From Frankiales bacterium (GTDB lineage: Bacteria > Actinomycetota > Actinomycetes > Mycobacteriales > SCTD01), in NCBI GenBank assembly GCA_025965615.1, contig JAOPWP010000060.1, forward strand, positions 1 through 33,169: DNA of 33,169 nt. Reading direction: 5' to 3'. The notes under the pieces were generated by a model that had not been told where the DNA came from, did no database searches, and was given only the letters and a program-made list of their open reading frames with translations. The position numbers and the translations under genes were made by a program. Below, one piece after another: positions 22,458 to 30,672 of this stretch (within the stretch, counting starts at the first letter, position 1; each line of letters opens with the position of its first letter).

Positions 22458-23515
22458 CGTCCGCCCCCTCTGCGTGCGCCGATCGGGAGGCGCCGCCACA
22501 GGCGCTGCAGCCCGCCTGTGATGCCGCCTGGCAGGAACATGAGGACCAGGATCAGAGCGAGACCGGTGTAGAGGTGCAGGTTCCCGGAGTCGTTGAACTC
22601 CGACTGGGCGTAGATGTACAGGGCCGCACCCACGACCGGCCCCACGAGCGTGCCGAGCCCGCCGACGATGGCGGCGATCAGGGAGTCACCGGCGGTCGCG
22701 AAGCCCAGCAGTTCGGGCGACACGAACCGGCTGTTCAGCGCGAACAGGGCGCCACCCACGGCGGCCACTGCCCCCGAGATGACGAAGGCGATGAGGCGGG
22801 GCACGAACGTCCCGTAGCCGGAGAAGCGCATGCGCTCCTCGTTCTCGCGGATCCCTTCGAGGGTGGTGCCGAAGCGGGACCGACCGACGACCCAGAGGGC
22901 GACAGCTGCGAGGACCAGGCAGCTCCACGCGACGGGCCAGAACAGCCCCGGATCGCCGACCTCTGCCCGGGTCAGGCCGAGGAACCGGGCGTCGGCCGGG
23001 TAGGAGACCTGCAGTCCGTCGAAGGCACCCGTGACGGGCCGGGACGACGTCTGCACGGTGAGCGAGTACAGCGCCTGGCCCAGTGCCAGCGTCAGCATCA
23101 GGAAGCCCATGCCCGACGCGCGCACGACGAGCGCCCCGAAGAGCACCGCGAGCAGCGTCGCCGCCAGCACCGCGACCGCAGCCGCCCGCATCGGGCCCCA
23201 GTCCCAGTGCGTCGTCGTCATCGCGACCATGTACGCGGATCCGCCGAAGAAGGCCGTGTGCCCCAGGCTGATCAGCCCGAGGTGACGGGCCAGGAAGCCC
23301 AGGGAGAGCGCCAGCAGAGCCAGGATCACGGCGTCCAGGGCCAGGCTCATGATGAAGGGGTCGCTCGTGATGAACGGCACCGTCAGCCCCAGCCCGAACG
23401 TGGCGGCGGCCACTGCGGCCCCGATCAGCCAGCCCCGGCGCGAGGTGGACGCCGGGACTGCAGGCGCCTCGACGGCGGCGGGCAGGTCGTGCGTCGACGT
23501 GGTCGAAGCCGTCAT
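22454..23515 (-). CDS. livM: Branched-chain amino-acid-type ABC transporter permease LivM
   Basis: 353 residues with about nine or ten hydrophobic segments and a polar N-terminal tail of about 25 residues. The family motif LGLISLGHTAFFG follows the early helices and the cytoplasmic coupling loop GIRENEERMRFSGY precedes the last group of helices. ATG 23515 overlaps the LivH stop. It forms the inner-membrane channel with LivH. Confidence 0.92.
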   Translation of the reverse strand: MTASTTSTHDLPAAVEAPAVPASTSRRGWLIGAAVAAATFGLGLTVPFITSDPFIMSLALDAVILALLALSLGFLARHLGLISLGHTAFFGGSAYMVAMTTTHWDWGPMRAAAVAVLAATLLAVLFGALVVRASGMGFLMLTLALGQALYSLTVQTSSRPVTGAFDGLQVSYPADARFLGLTRAEVGDPGLFWPVAWSCLVLAAVALWVVGRSRFGTTLEGIRENEERMRFSGYGTFVPRLIAFVISGAVAAVGGALFALNSRFVSPELLGFATAGDSLIAAIVGGLGTLVGPVVGAALYIYAQSEFNDSGNLHLYTGLALILVLMFLPGGITGGLQRLWRRLPIGARRGGGR

Positions 23516-24366
23516 GCGGCTCTCCGTCCGGCGAGGCCCGTCGGCCGCAGCAGCAGCACGAGCACGAGGGCGAGGTAAGGGATGACGACGGCGATGCTCG
23601 GCGAGATCGTGGTGCCGACCGTCTGGGCGATGCCGAGGCCCATGCCGGCCACCATCGCCCCACCGATGCTCCCGACGCCTCCGATGACCACGACGATCAG
23701 CACCGTGATGAGGATGCCGGCCCCCATTCCGGGGTCGAGCGACACGTAGGGGACGGCGAGGGTGCCGGCGAGCCCCGCGAGGGCCGCGCCGAGCGCGACG
23801 ACGAACAGGCTGACCCGGTCGACGTTGATGCCCATGATCGAGGCCGTCTCGAGGTCGTGGCTCGCGGCCCGGATGTGCAGGCCGCGCTCGCTGCGGCTGA
23901 GGTAGAGCACGAGGGCGCTCGCCATGGCGAGCGCCGCGACGATGACGAACAGCCGGTAGGTCGGGTAGTTCGTCCCGAGGACCGAGATGGAGCCGCTGAG
24001 CGCCGACGGCGGGTCGGCCGACAGGGTGCGCTCGCCCCAGATGAGGACGACGATGCGCTCTCCCACCAGGGCCAGGCCGAAGGTGACCAGGCCGACCTCG
24101 ATGTGCGACCTGTGCTCGAGCCGCCGGAAGAAGACCAGCTCGAGCACGACCCCGACGGCGGCGAGCACGACGGGGACCACCAGGAGGGCCACCCAGAACG
24201 ACAGCCTCGTGCCCACCGAGTAGGCGACGTAGGCGCCGACCATGTAGAGGGCGCCGTGGGCGAAGTTCGTGACCCCACGCAGCCCGTAGATCATCGCAAG
24301 GCCGGAGCTGAGCACCATGAGCAGGGAGCCGAGAGCGACTCCGTTCAGCACTTCCGCGATGCTCAT
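23512..24366 (-). CDS. livH: Branched-chain amino-acid-type ABC transporter permease LivH
   Basis: 284 residues, about eight membrane helices. N-terminal GLRGVTNFAHGALYMVGAY is the LivH hallmark (normally GxxNFAHG), and the coupling loop ERGLHIRAASHDLETASIMGI (about residues 163-184) contacts the ATPases. The start ATG 24366 has a GGAGGA box six bases upstream. A strong hairpin separates it from the binding-protein gene. Confidence 0.93.
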   Translation of the reverse strand: MSIAEVLNGVALGSLLMVLSSGLAMIYGLRGVTNFAHGALYMVGAYVAYSVGTRLSFWVALLVVPVVLAAVGVVLELVFFRRLEHRSHIEVGLVTFGLALVGERIVVLIWGERTLSADPPSALSGSISVLGTNYPTYRLFVIVAALAMASALVLYLSRSERGLHIRAASHDLETASIMGINVDRVSLFVVALGAALAGLAGTLAVPYVSLDPGMGAGILITVLIVVVIGGVGSIGGAMVAGMGLGIAQTVGTTISPSIAVVIPYLALVLVLLLRPTGLAGRRAA

Positions 24367-24391
24367 GACGTCCTCCGGGTTCGGCGGGCCC

Positions 24392-24423
24392 GGTCCGCGG
24401 CCTGCATGCGCAGGCCGCGGACC
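24392..24423 (-). terminator. Strong stem-loop between binding-protein and livH genes
   Basis: Perfect 14-base arms (GGTCCGCGGCCTGC and its complement) around the four-base loop ATGC, between the binding-protein stop and the livH start, 19 bases after the former. There is no T-run on the minus strand, so it is probably a partial terminator or 3'-end stabiliser that keeps binding-protein mRNA in excess over the channel genes, as known for other ABC importer operons. Confidence 0.75.
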
Positions 24424-24442
24424 AGCGAGTCGGTCAAGGCCG

Positions 24443-25678
24443 TCAGATCTTGCACTCGGGGTTGGCCGGCGGCGTGATGGCCGGACCGTCTCCGGACGCC
24501 ACGATCTTGAACGCCTTGCTGGTGCCGGTGCCTTCGACCTTGCCGACGTAGGACGGGCGCACCACCTGGTGGTCGGCGCCGCGGACGGTGACCTTGCCGG
24601 TGATGCTGTCGAAGGACAGGTCCTTCAGCGCGTCCCGGACCTTGATGGGGTCACCGTTGGTGGCCTTCTCGATGCCGGCGAACAGCGTCTGGGCCGCCAG
24701 GTAGGCGTCCGCAGGCACGTAGTACGGCTTGCTGCCGTTGGCCTTCTCGTAGGCCGCGACGAACTCCTTGTTGGAGGGGTTGTCCAGCGCCACGTTGTAG
24801 CCGACGTTGTTGTAGAAGCCCGACACGACGTCGCCGAGGACCGGGAACAGGGGCTCGGAGACCATGTTGAAGCCGAGCACCGTCTTGAACTTGGCCGGCA
24901 GGTTGAACTGCTGGGCCTGCTTGACGAAGGCGACGCCGTCGGCGCCGTACTCCACCGCGAACAGGGCGTCGGCCTGGCTGCTCTGCAGCTTGGTGATGTT
25001 GGAGCCGAAGTCGGTCGTGTTGAGCGGTGCGAACTGCTCGAGCACGACCTCCTTGCCGGCCTTCTTCGCCGCAGCCTTGAAGACCGCGGCCGCGTCGTGA
25101 CCGGTCACGTAGTCGACAGCCTGGATGGCCCACTTCTGGCCGGGCAGGTCCTTGAGGCTCTCGCCCAGGGCGTTGATGTCCATCTTGTTGGTCTGGACGA
25201 CGTGGAAGGCGTTCGCCGCGCACTGCTTGCCGATCAGGTCGTCGGCCTTGCCGAGCGAGTTGAAGGACAGCGCCCCCAGCGACTCGAGCTGGAGGTTGAG
25301 CGCACCGTGCTCGGGTGAGGTCATCACCGAGCCGATGAACTTGGCGCCCTTCTGCGTGACAGCCTCACGAGCCGCGCGCAGCGTGCTGTCGGCGGTGGCG
25401 TCGGTGCTGAGCTCGACCAGCTCGATCTGGTGTCCCGCGACGCCGCCCTTGGCGTTGACGAGGGCGACGGCGACCTTCCACCCCTTCACCGAGTCGCTCC
25501 CGAACTGGGCCAGGGCTCCGGTCGACGGCGGGATGAGGGCGACCTTGATGGCCTCCTTGGGCCCGGACGCAGCTGACTTCCCCTCGGTGGAGGCCGAGTC
25601 GGTGGTGCTCGACCCGCAGGCAGTGACGACGGCGCTCAGAGCGAGCACACCGATCGCGCGCTTGACGTTCCTTCTCAT
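24443..25678 (-). CDS. livK: Liv-type ABC transporter substrate-binding lipoprotein
   Basis: 411 residues from ATG 25678 (MRRNVKRAIG). Lipoprotein signal peptide with positive N-region, hydrophobic core LALSAVV and lipobox VTAC, lipidated Cys21, then a Ser/Thr-rich linker. The mature part is a type-I periplasmic-binding fold: IPPSTGALAQFGSDSVKG (start of lobe 1), GPVMTSP-like loop GSVMTSPEH, GYNVAL, YVPADAYLAAQ and a C-terminal RGADHQ motif seen in Liv-type proteins. Two further cysteines (CAANAF region and the last CKI) may pair. It is the first gene of the long operon, under the promoter at 25728-25756. The ligand cannot be told; an organic acid or its fragment is likely given the catabolic context. 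Confidence 0.92.
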   Translation of the reverse strand: MRRNVKRAIGVLALSAVVTACGSSTTDSASTEGKSAASGPKEAIKVALIPPSTGALAQFGSDSVKGWKVAVALVNAKGGVAGHQIELVELSTDATADSTLRAAREAVTQKGAKFIGSVMTSPEHGALNLQLESLGALSFNSLGKADDLIGKQCAANAFHVVQTNKMDINALGESLKDLPGQKWAIQAVDYVTGHDAAAVFKAAAKKAGKEVVLEQFAPLNTTDFGSNITKLQSSQADALFAVEYGADGVAFVKQAQQFNLPAKFKTVLGFNMVSEPLFPVLGDVVSGFYNNVGYNVALDNPSNKEFVAAYEKANGSKPYYVPADAYLAAQTLFAGIEKATNGDPIKVRDALKDLSFDSITGKVTVRGADHQVVRPSYVGKVEGTGTSKAFKIVASGDGPAITPPANPECKI

Positions 25679-25727
25679 GTGCAGAACCCCTACTGGTCGG
25701 CTGGCCTCGGTTGCTGTGGTGCAAGAC

Positions 25728-25756
25728 ACACTAGTTTGGTCAGACCGTTTGCACAA
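25728..25756 (-). promoter_or_regulatory. Promoter of the importer/lipid operon
   Basis: On the minus strand TTGTGC (25751-25756), a 17-base spacer and TAGTGT (25728-25733) make a plausible sigma-70-type promoter; transcription would begin near 25721, 43 bases before the binding-protein ATG, with AGGGG as ribosome binding site. The spacer is almost wholly taken up by the FadR-type palindrome. Confidence 0.6.
25735..25750. promoter_or_regulatory. FadR-type operator, copy 3 (importer operon)
   Basis: TTTGGTCAGACCGTTT contains the core GGTCAGACC shared with copies 1 and 2. It lies precisely between -35 and -10, so binding would exclude RNA polymerase. One outer base (G in place of A) breaks the full TGGTC/GACCA symmetry. 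Confidence 0.65.
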
Positions 25757-25828
25757 GCAGATGTTTCCTACGAGGTTTAGCCCGCCCAGAGTGCCGACGA
25801 GTGCTCGGACGACTGTCTACAAGACGCC

Positions 25829-26881
25829 TCAGCCGGGGGGAGAGAGGGACGACCGCTGCGCGCGGAACGCGTCGACGATCTGCAGCGTCGCGGCCTCGAG
25901 CTGCGGCGGCGTGAGGCCCCAGGCGGGGGCGACGAGCGCGAGGTGGTCGTACTCCCCCGCGTGCTGCGCGACACGGCTGACGAGCTCGTCAGGTCGACAG
26001 GCCACGGCGATCGCGTCGACAGCCTCGTCCGGCACCGCGCTGATGAGCGCCTGCCCGTCGCCTGCCCGGGCGGCGGCCCGGATCGTGTCCTGGGCCTGCG
26101 ACCAGCCGTGCAGCGCGAAGAGCCGGTCGTAGACCCTGGACGCTGCGTACTGGCCTATGGCGAAGGCGACTCGGTCCCTGGCGACCTGCTCGTCGTCGTC
26201 CACCGCGCACATGAGGATGCCCATGCGGGCGACGTCCGACCTGGAGCGGCCAGCGGCCTCGGTGGCGCCGGTCAGCTCGGGCTCCACCACCTCGTGGACG
26301 TACTTCCGGGTGAACATCGGGTGCCCGACCAAGCCGTCCGCCACCCGTCCCACGACGCGCATCATCAGCGGGTTGATCCCCGCGATCCAGATCGGGAGCC
26401 GCTCCTGCAGGGGTGGTGCGCTGTCCGACGTCGGCTTGAGGTCCAGGTGGTAGAAGCGGCCCTCGTGCTCCACGGGTCCCTCGTGCAGCCGCCACAGCTT
26501 GCGCAGGACCTCGACCAGCTCCTCCATGCGCACGGCAGGAGCCTCACCGGAGACGCCGTGCCAGTCCCTCATCATCGTCGCGGTCCCGTTGCCGAGTCCC
26601 AGGGTGAGGCGACCACCCGACAGGTCGTCCAGGTCGCGCGCCTCCGCGGCCCACATGAGAGGGGATCGCCCTACTCCGTAGGCGATGTTCGACCCGATGC
26701 GCACGCGCTCGGTCGCGAGGGCGTAGACGGCCATCGGGACGGTGGCCGAGCGGTTGTAGAGCTCGCTGGTCCAGACCGAGTCGAAGCCCGCCTCCTCTGC
26801 GGCAGCGGCCAGGGCCGCGCCGCGGCGGAAGCGCTCGGGACCCTCCCCGCTCGCGAGAACCGTCATCCCGTAGGTGGTCAT
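25829..26881 (-). CDS. LLM-class oxidoreductase, probably F420-dependent
   Basis: 350 residues, luciferase-like TIM barrel. Typical blocks are AAAAEEAGFDSVWTSELYNR (25-44), TERVRIGSNIAYGVGRSPLMWA (in strand 3 region), DLSGGRLTLGLGNG (the GRxxLGLGxG motif) and PIWIAGINPLMMRVVGRVADGLVGHPM. In actinobacteria such proteins usually use coenzyme F420, but a flavin cannot be excluded. It probably oxidises or reduces a CoA-ester or hydroxyl intermediate of the same pathway. ATG 26881 overlaps the racemase stop as ATGA; the 12-codon extension upstream is rejected. A 150-base control region follows before the importer genes. Confidence 0.88.
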   Translation of the reverse strand: MTTYGMTVLASGEGPERFRRGAALAAAAEEAGFDSVWTSELYNRSATVPMAVYALATERVRIGSNIAYGVGRSPLMWAAEARDLDDLSGGRLTLGLGNGTATMMRDWHGVSGEAPAVRMEELVEVLRKLWRLHEGPVEHEGRFYHLDLKPTSDSAPPLQERLPIWIAGINPLMMRVVGRVADGLVGHPMFTRKYVHEVVEPELTGATEAAGRSRSDVARMGILMCAVDDDEQVARDRVAFAIGQYAASRVYDRLFALHGWSQAQDTIRAAARAGDGQALISAVPDEAVDAIAVACRPDELVSRVAQHAGEYDHLALVAPAWGLTPPQLEAATLQIVDAFRAQRSSLSPPG

Positions 26882-28044
26882 GCTCCTGCCTCGACCACGG
26901 CGCGGGCCTCGAGCCACGCGGAGACGAGTGCGGGCTCGATTCCCCAGTCGGTGAGGGCAGAGGCAGTGTGCTCACCCGGCACCGGCGGGGGCCGGTCCAC
27001 CACAGCGGCGGTGCGGCTGAAGCGCGGCACCGGAGCCGGCTGCACGATCCCCTCGCTGACGAAGAAGGCCTCTCGGGCGACGTGGTGCGGGTGCTGAGCC
27101 ACCTCGTCCGCCTCCAGCACCGGTGCGATGCAGGGGTCGAGCCCGTCTGCGGCGGCTATCCAGGCGTCGCGGGTGCGGGTGCGCACAGCTCGCGCGAACA
27201 CCTCCTTCATCGCCGGCCACGAGGTCTGGTCCATCTGCTCGGGCAGGCCGTCCGGGAGTTCGAGGAGGGTGAGGAGGTCGGCGTAGAAGCGGGGTTCGAG
27301 AGCCGCCACCGAGAGCCACCGTCCGTCGGCGGTCTCGTAGACGTCGTAGAAGGGAGCGCCGCTGTCGACCAGGTTCGTGCCACGTTCGGGGTTCCAGCTG
27401 CCGGACTGGGCGAAGCCCATGAACGGACCTCCCATCATGGCCGCGCCCTCGACCATGGAGGCGTCGATGACCTGGCCGGTGCCTGACCGCCCCCGCTCGA
27501 GCAGAGCCGCCAGGATGCCGAGCGCGAGGACCATGCCGCCACCCCCGAAGTCGCCGACGAGGCTCAAGGGAGGGGTCGGTGGCTGGCCGCGTCGTCCGAT
27601 CAGGGACAGGACACCGCTGAGCGCGACGTAGTTGAGGTCGTGGCCGACCGCCTGGGACATCGGCCCGTCCTGCCCGAAGCCCGTCATCCGCCCGTACACC
27701 AGCCGCGGGTTGCGGGCGCTGCACTCGGCCGGGCCGATCCCGAGCCGCTCGGTGACTCCGGGCCGGAACCCCTCGAGGAGGGCATCGGCGCGCTCGACGA
27801 GCTGCAGGACCACCTCGGCCCCGTCGGCGTGCTTGAGGTCGACGGCGACCGACCGCCGCCCGCGGTTGAGCAGCTCCTGCCGCGGGTCGTCGTTGGGACC
27901 GACGAGCCCGCTCCCGGCGACGCGGTCGACCCGGATCACGTCCGCGCCCAGGTCGGCGAGCAGCATGGCGCAGAACGGACCCGGCCCGATCGAGCCGATC
28001 TCCACGATGCGGGTCCCGGCGAGGGGACCGGTGAACTGCGGCAT
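26878..28044 (-). CDS. CaiB/BaiF family protein, alpha-methylacyl-CoA racemase-like
   Basis: 388 residues. It matches alpha-methylacyl-CoA racemase of mycobacteria more than CoA-transferases: IGPGPFCAMLLADLGADVIRVD (19-40), NRGRRSVAVDLK (60-71), GFGQDGP (122-128), H135 in GHDLNYVALSG, D165 in VGDFGGGGM and E237 in FYDVYE, the positions of the racemase His/Asp/Glu catalytic set. The classical CoA-transferase Asp is not at the transferase position. The reaction would be epimerisation of a 2-methylacyl-CoA so that a stereospecific acyl-CoA dehydrogenase can act, as in sterol side-chain, pristanate or isoprenoid breakdown. GGGAGG precedes ATG 28044. It is separated from the upstream dehydrogenase gene by 97 bases containing a hairpin. 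Confidence 0.88.
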   Translation of the reverse strand: MPQFTGPLAGTRIVEIGSIGPGPFCAMLLADLGADVIRVDRVAGSGLVGPNDDPRQELLNRGRRSVAVDLKHADGAEVVLQLVERADALLEGFRPGVTERLGIGPAECSARNPRLVYGRMTGFGQDGPMSQAVGHDLNYVALSGVLSLIGRRGQPPTPPLSLVGDFGGGGMVLALGILAALLERGRSGTGQVIDASMVEGAAMMGGPFMGFAQSGSWNPERGTNLVDSGAPFYDVYETADGRWLSVAALEPRFYADLLTLLELPDGLPEQMDQTSWPAMKEVFARAVRTRTRDAWIAAADGLDPCIAPVLEADEVAQHPHHVAREAFFVSEGIVQPAPVPRFSRTAAVVDRPPPVPGEHTASALTDWGIEPALVSAWLEARAVVEAGA

Positions 28045-28087
28045 CAGGGCCCTCCCGGGAGTCGCGTGCTGCTGAAGGAGATGCGGG

Positions 28088-28113
28088 CGGCCTGCCCGGC
28101 GAGGGGCAGGCCG
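28088..28113 (-). terminator. Stem-loop between acyl-CoA dehydrogenase and racemase genes
   Basis: Ten-base perfect arms (CGGCCTGCCC / GGGCAGGCCG) with a six-base loop lie 28 bases after the dehydrogenase stop on the minus strand. No T-run follows, so it may be a weak terminator or an mRNA-processing structure inside a longer transcript. Confidence 0.55.
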
Positions 28114-28141
28114 GCTCTCGCGGCGTCGACCTCCACGCCGC

Positions 28142-29377
28142 TCAGGAGCTGAAGTCCCACATCGTGCTGGCGATGCGTCGGAGCTGGACCTCCTCCGTGC
28201 CCTCCGTGATCCGGTAGCGACGGTGGTGCCGGTAGATGAACTCGAAGGGGACGTGCCGGGTGTAGCCGACGCCCCCGTGCACCTGCATCGCCCGGTCGGC
28301 CGCCTCGCCCGCGAGGCGGTTGCCGCGCAGGTTGCACATCGACACCTTGTCGGTCACCGAGGTCTTCCCGTGCTCGTCCATCGTCCAGGCCGTCTTGTGG
28401 AGAAGCGAACGGACCATCTCCGCCTCGGTCTGCAGCTCGACGAGCTGCCACTGGATGCCCTGCTGGTCACGCAGCTTCTTGCCGAAGACGATGCGCTCGT
28501 CCGCGTACTTGACGGCTGCGTCGATGCAGAACTGCGCGGCGCCGAGGGAGGACGCCGCCTGCCGGATCCGGTTCTCGTGGACGAACAGCTGGGCGCAGTC
28601 CAGACCGCGGCCGAGCTCGCCGACCAGCGCGCTGTTCGGCACCCGCACGTCCTGCAGGTGCACCTCCGCGTGGTCGCTCGGCATGTTGAAGGTGTAGTGG
28701 TAGTAGGGGATCGAGAAGCCCGGGGCGTCGGTCGGCACGATGAAGGCGGAGATCCCGTCGGCCTTGCCGTCCTGGCCCGACGTGCGCGCGAAGACGAGGT
28801 CGATCTCCGCGGTGTCGACCGCGCTGTTGAACCGCTTCGCACCGTTGATGATCCAGTCGTCACCGTTGCGCGTCGCCGTCGTCGCCAGCCCGGTGGCGCC
28901 ACTGCCGTGGCCCGGTTCGGTGAGGCCGAAGGCGAACTCCATCTGCCCCGAGACGAGCCGCTCGAGGTACTGCTCGCGCTGCTCGTCCGTCCCGTACTCG
29001 AGCAGCACCAGGGCCAGCGGGAGGTTCGCGACCACGGAGTACTCGTGCGAGAGCTCGGCATGCAGACCGGGCCCGAGATGCGCGAGGTGCTCGCGGATGA
29101 CGGCCATGGCGAGGTTGGTGCCGTCGCTGCCACCCAGGGCCGTGGGGAGCGGGTAGCGGTAGAAGCCGGCCTTGTCGGCCCGCCGGCGCGCCTCGTACAT
29201 CAGCTCGCGCCACTCGCGCGTGGCGATGCCCCCACGCTCCAGGTCGGTCCGGCTGAACTCACGGCGGTGGTCGAAGTACTCAGGGTGCTCCGCCTCGATC
29301 GGCTTGATCTCGTCCGTGATGAACGTGTCGAGCCGAGAGATGAAGTCGGTGACGTCCTGCGGTACAGAGCAGTCCAT
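28142..29377 (-). CDS. Acyl-CoA dehydrogenase (ACAD10/11-like group)
   Basis: 411 residues, FAD enzyme. FGLTEPGHGSGATGL (150-164), the substrate/flavin loop RFNSAVDTAEIDLVFA, MQVHGGVGYTRHVPFEFIYR (364-383) and the catalytic Glu392 in ITEGTEEVQ. It is slightly longer than simple family members at the N-terminus. The run RHHRRYR (383-389) next to the catalytic Glu is unusually basic and could bind a phosphorylated acyl-CoA, which would fit the kinase-like gene directly upstream (120 bases, same strand); this is inference. ATG 29377 is preceded by AAGGGA. Confidence 0.9.
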   Translation of the reverse strand: MDCSVPQDVTDFISRLDTFITDEIKPIEAEHPEYFDHRREFSRTDLERGGIATREWRELMYEARRRADKAGFYRYPLPTALGGSDGTNLAMAVIREHLAHLGPGLHAELSHEYSVVANLPLALVLLEYGTDEQREQYLERLVSGQMEFAFGLTEPGHGSGATGLATTATRNGDDWIINGAKRFNSAVDTAEIDLVFARTSGQDGKADGISAFIVPTDAPGFSIPYYHYTFNMPSDHAEVHLQDVRVPNSALVGELGRGLDCAQLFVHENRIRQAASSLGAAQFCIDAAVKYADERIVFGKKLRDQQGIQWQLVELQTEAEMVRSLLHKTAWTMDEHGKTSVTDKVSMCNLRGNRLAGEAADRAMQVHGGVGYTRHVPFEFIYRHHRRYRITEGTEEVQLRRIASTMWDFSS

Positions 29378-29497
29378 GTGGCCTGCGTCCCTTCGGCTGG
29401 CTCCGGTGGTGAGCCGGAAGGTACGAGGCCAGGACGTCGCCGCCCAGCGCGGTCGACCCGGCGACTGTCGACTCCTCCAGCGAGGACCACGACGGGG

Positions 29498-30568
29498 TCA
29501 GCGGCACCCGAGCCAGGGCTCGCCCTCCTCCACCGCGTCGAGGATCTCGTGACCACGCTCGATCAGGCGGGGGAGGCTGCCTGCAGCCGTGATGACCGTC
29601 GGATCCGGTTCGGCCAGCTTCTGGTTCCGCTTGAGGATGACGGCGAGCGTGGCAGCGGTCTTGTAGTGGCTGAGCGCCTGGAACCAGTCCAGCCCCTCCA
29701 CCACCGTTGCGGGGCTGCCCGTGCACTCCCGCAGCAAGGTCGGGATCGTCGGCATGCCCTCACCCGCGGCGACGTTCGCCGGATCTCGGACCTCGGCGAA
29801 GCGGTGCTGCGGATCGGTGTGCATCAGCAGCCAGGCGAGGTCGGCCCGCGGGTCGCCCACCGACCAGATCTCCCAGTCGATGATGGCGGTCAGGCGCGGC
29901 CCGACGAACAGCATGTTGGCCAGCCGGTAGTCGCCGTGCACGAGCGTCGGGGCGACCGGGGCCGGCACGAGCGCCGCGAGCCGGTCGTGGAGCCGCTGAT
30001 GACCGGGGCAGAGGTCGGGGTCGACGGTGGCCAGCAGACGCGCCCACCGCTCGAGTTCCTCGCGTCCGACCGTGGCCGGTTCGTCCCCCAGGCCCACCGA
30101 CGCCAGGTCGACCCGCTGCAGCTGGAGCAGGGCCGCGGCGGCCGCGAGGGCCCGCCCGGTCACCTCCTGCGCCGAGGGCGGGAAGTCCGACACGTCCAGA
30201 CGAGGTTCGTACGACTGCCCGGGCGCCCGTGACATCACGAAGAAGGGCGGCGAGCCCGCGTCGGTCAGCAGGACCTGCGGGACGGGGACGCCGGACTGGT
30301 CGGCGAGCGCGCGCAGGACGCGGGCCTGGCGCAGCACGTCCCGGTTGCGCACGGGGGCGAGCCCAGGGGGCGCCACCTTGACGACCACGGGGACGTCCGG
30401 CTGTCCCGGCTGCTCGACCGTCGAGGCGAAGGTCAGGCTCGACACTCCACCCGGCAGTCGCCTCAGCGGCGACAGCTCGGCGGCTGGCCACCGCTCCCGG
30501 GCCGTGGCCTCGACGCGCGCCAGCAGCTCCACTTCGTCCAGGCCGGTCACAGCGGGACTGTGCGTCAC
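29498..30568 (-). CDS. APH-family phosphotransferase (LvaA/ACAD10-11-type)
   Basis: 356 residues, kinase-like fold. K64 in VVVKVAPPG, catalytic loop HGDYRLAN (211-218, D213), metal-binding IIDWE (229-233) and VGDPRADLAWLL. It is not an antibiotic-resistance type by context: it lies upstream of an acyl-CoA dehydrogenase on the same strand and divergent from an SDR. The LvaA kinase of levulinate catabolism and the ACAD10/11 kinase domains phosphorylate 4-hydroxyacyl-CoA so that a dehydrogenase-fold partner can remove the phosphate. The same function is proposed here. GTG 30568 start. Confidence 0.85.
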   Translation of the reverse strand: MTHSPAVTGLDEVELLARVEATARERWPAAELSPLRRLPGGVSSLTFASTVEQPGQPDVPVVVKVAPPGLAPVRNRDVLRQARVLRALADQSGVPVPQVLLTDAGSPPFFVMSRAPGQSYEPRLDVSDFPPSAQEVTGRALAAAAALLQLQRVDLASVGLGDEPATVGREELERWARLLATVDPDLCPGHQRLHDRLAALVPAPVAPTLVHGDYRLANMLFVGPRLTAIIDWEIWSVGDPRADLAWLLMHTDPQHRFAEVRDPANVAAGEGMPTIPTLLRECTGSPATVVEGLDWFQALSHYKTAATLAVILKRNQKLAEPDPTVITAAGSLPRLIERGHEILDAVEEGEPWLGCR

Positions 30569-30610
30569 GACGGCCGGGCAGGCAAGGCCGCGCCGCCGTC
30601 AGGGTGGAGA

Positions 30611-30637
30611 GGCGCACAGGTCGGGTCGCCGTGCGCC
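30611..30637. repeat. Inverted repeat between divergent kinase-like and SDR genes
   Basis: Seven-base perfect arms GGCGCAC / GTGCGCC separated by 13 bases, lying in the 104-base shared control region. It could be an operator for both genes. No second copy was seen. Confidence 0.35.
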
Positions 30638-30672
30638 TCGACGCGCTCGGTCGCGCAGCGGTACAAGGTTCC

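Noticed and set aside
29498-30568. Antibiotic-resistance aminoglycoside phosphotransferase
   Set aside because: The kinase motifs are of the general APH fold, but the context of acyl-CoA genes and the IIDWE/VGDP pattern fit the acyl-CoA-linked kinase group better.
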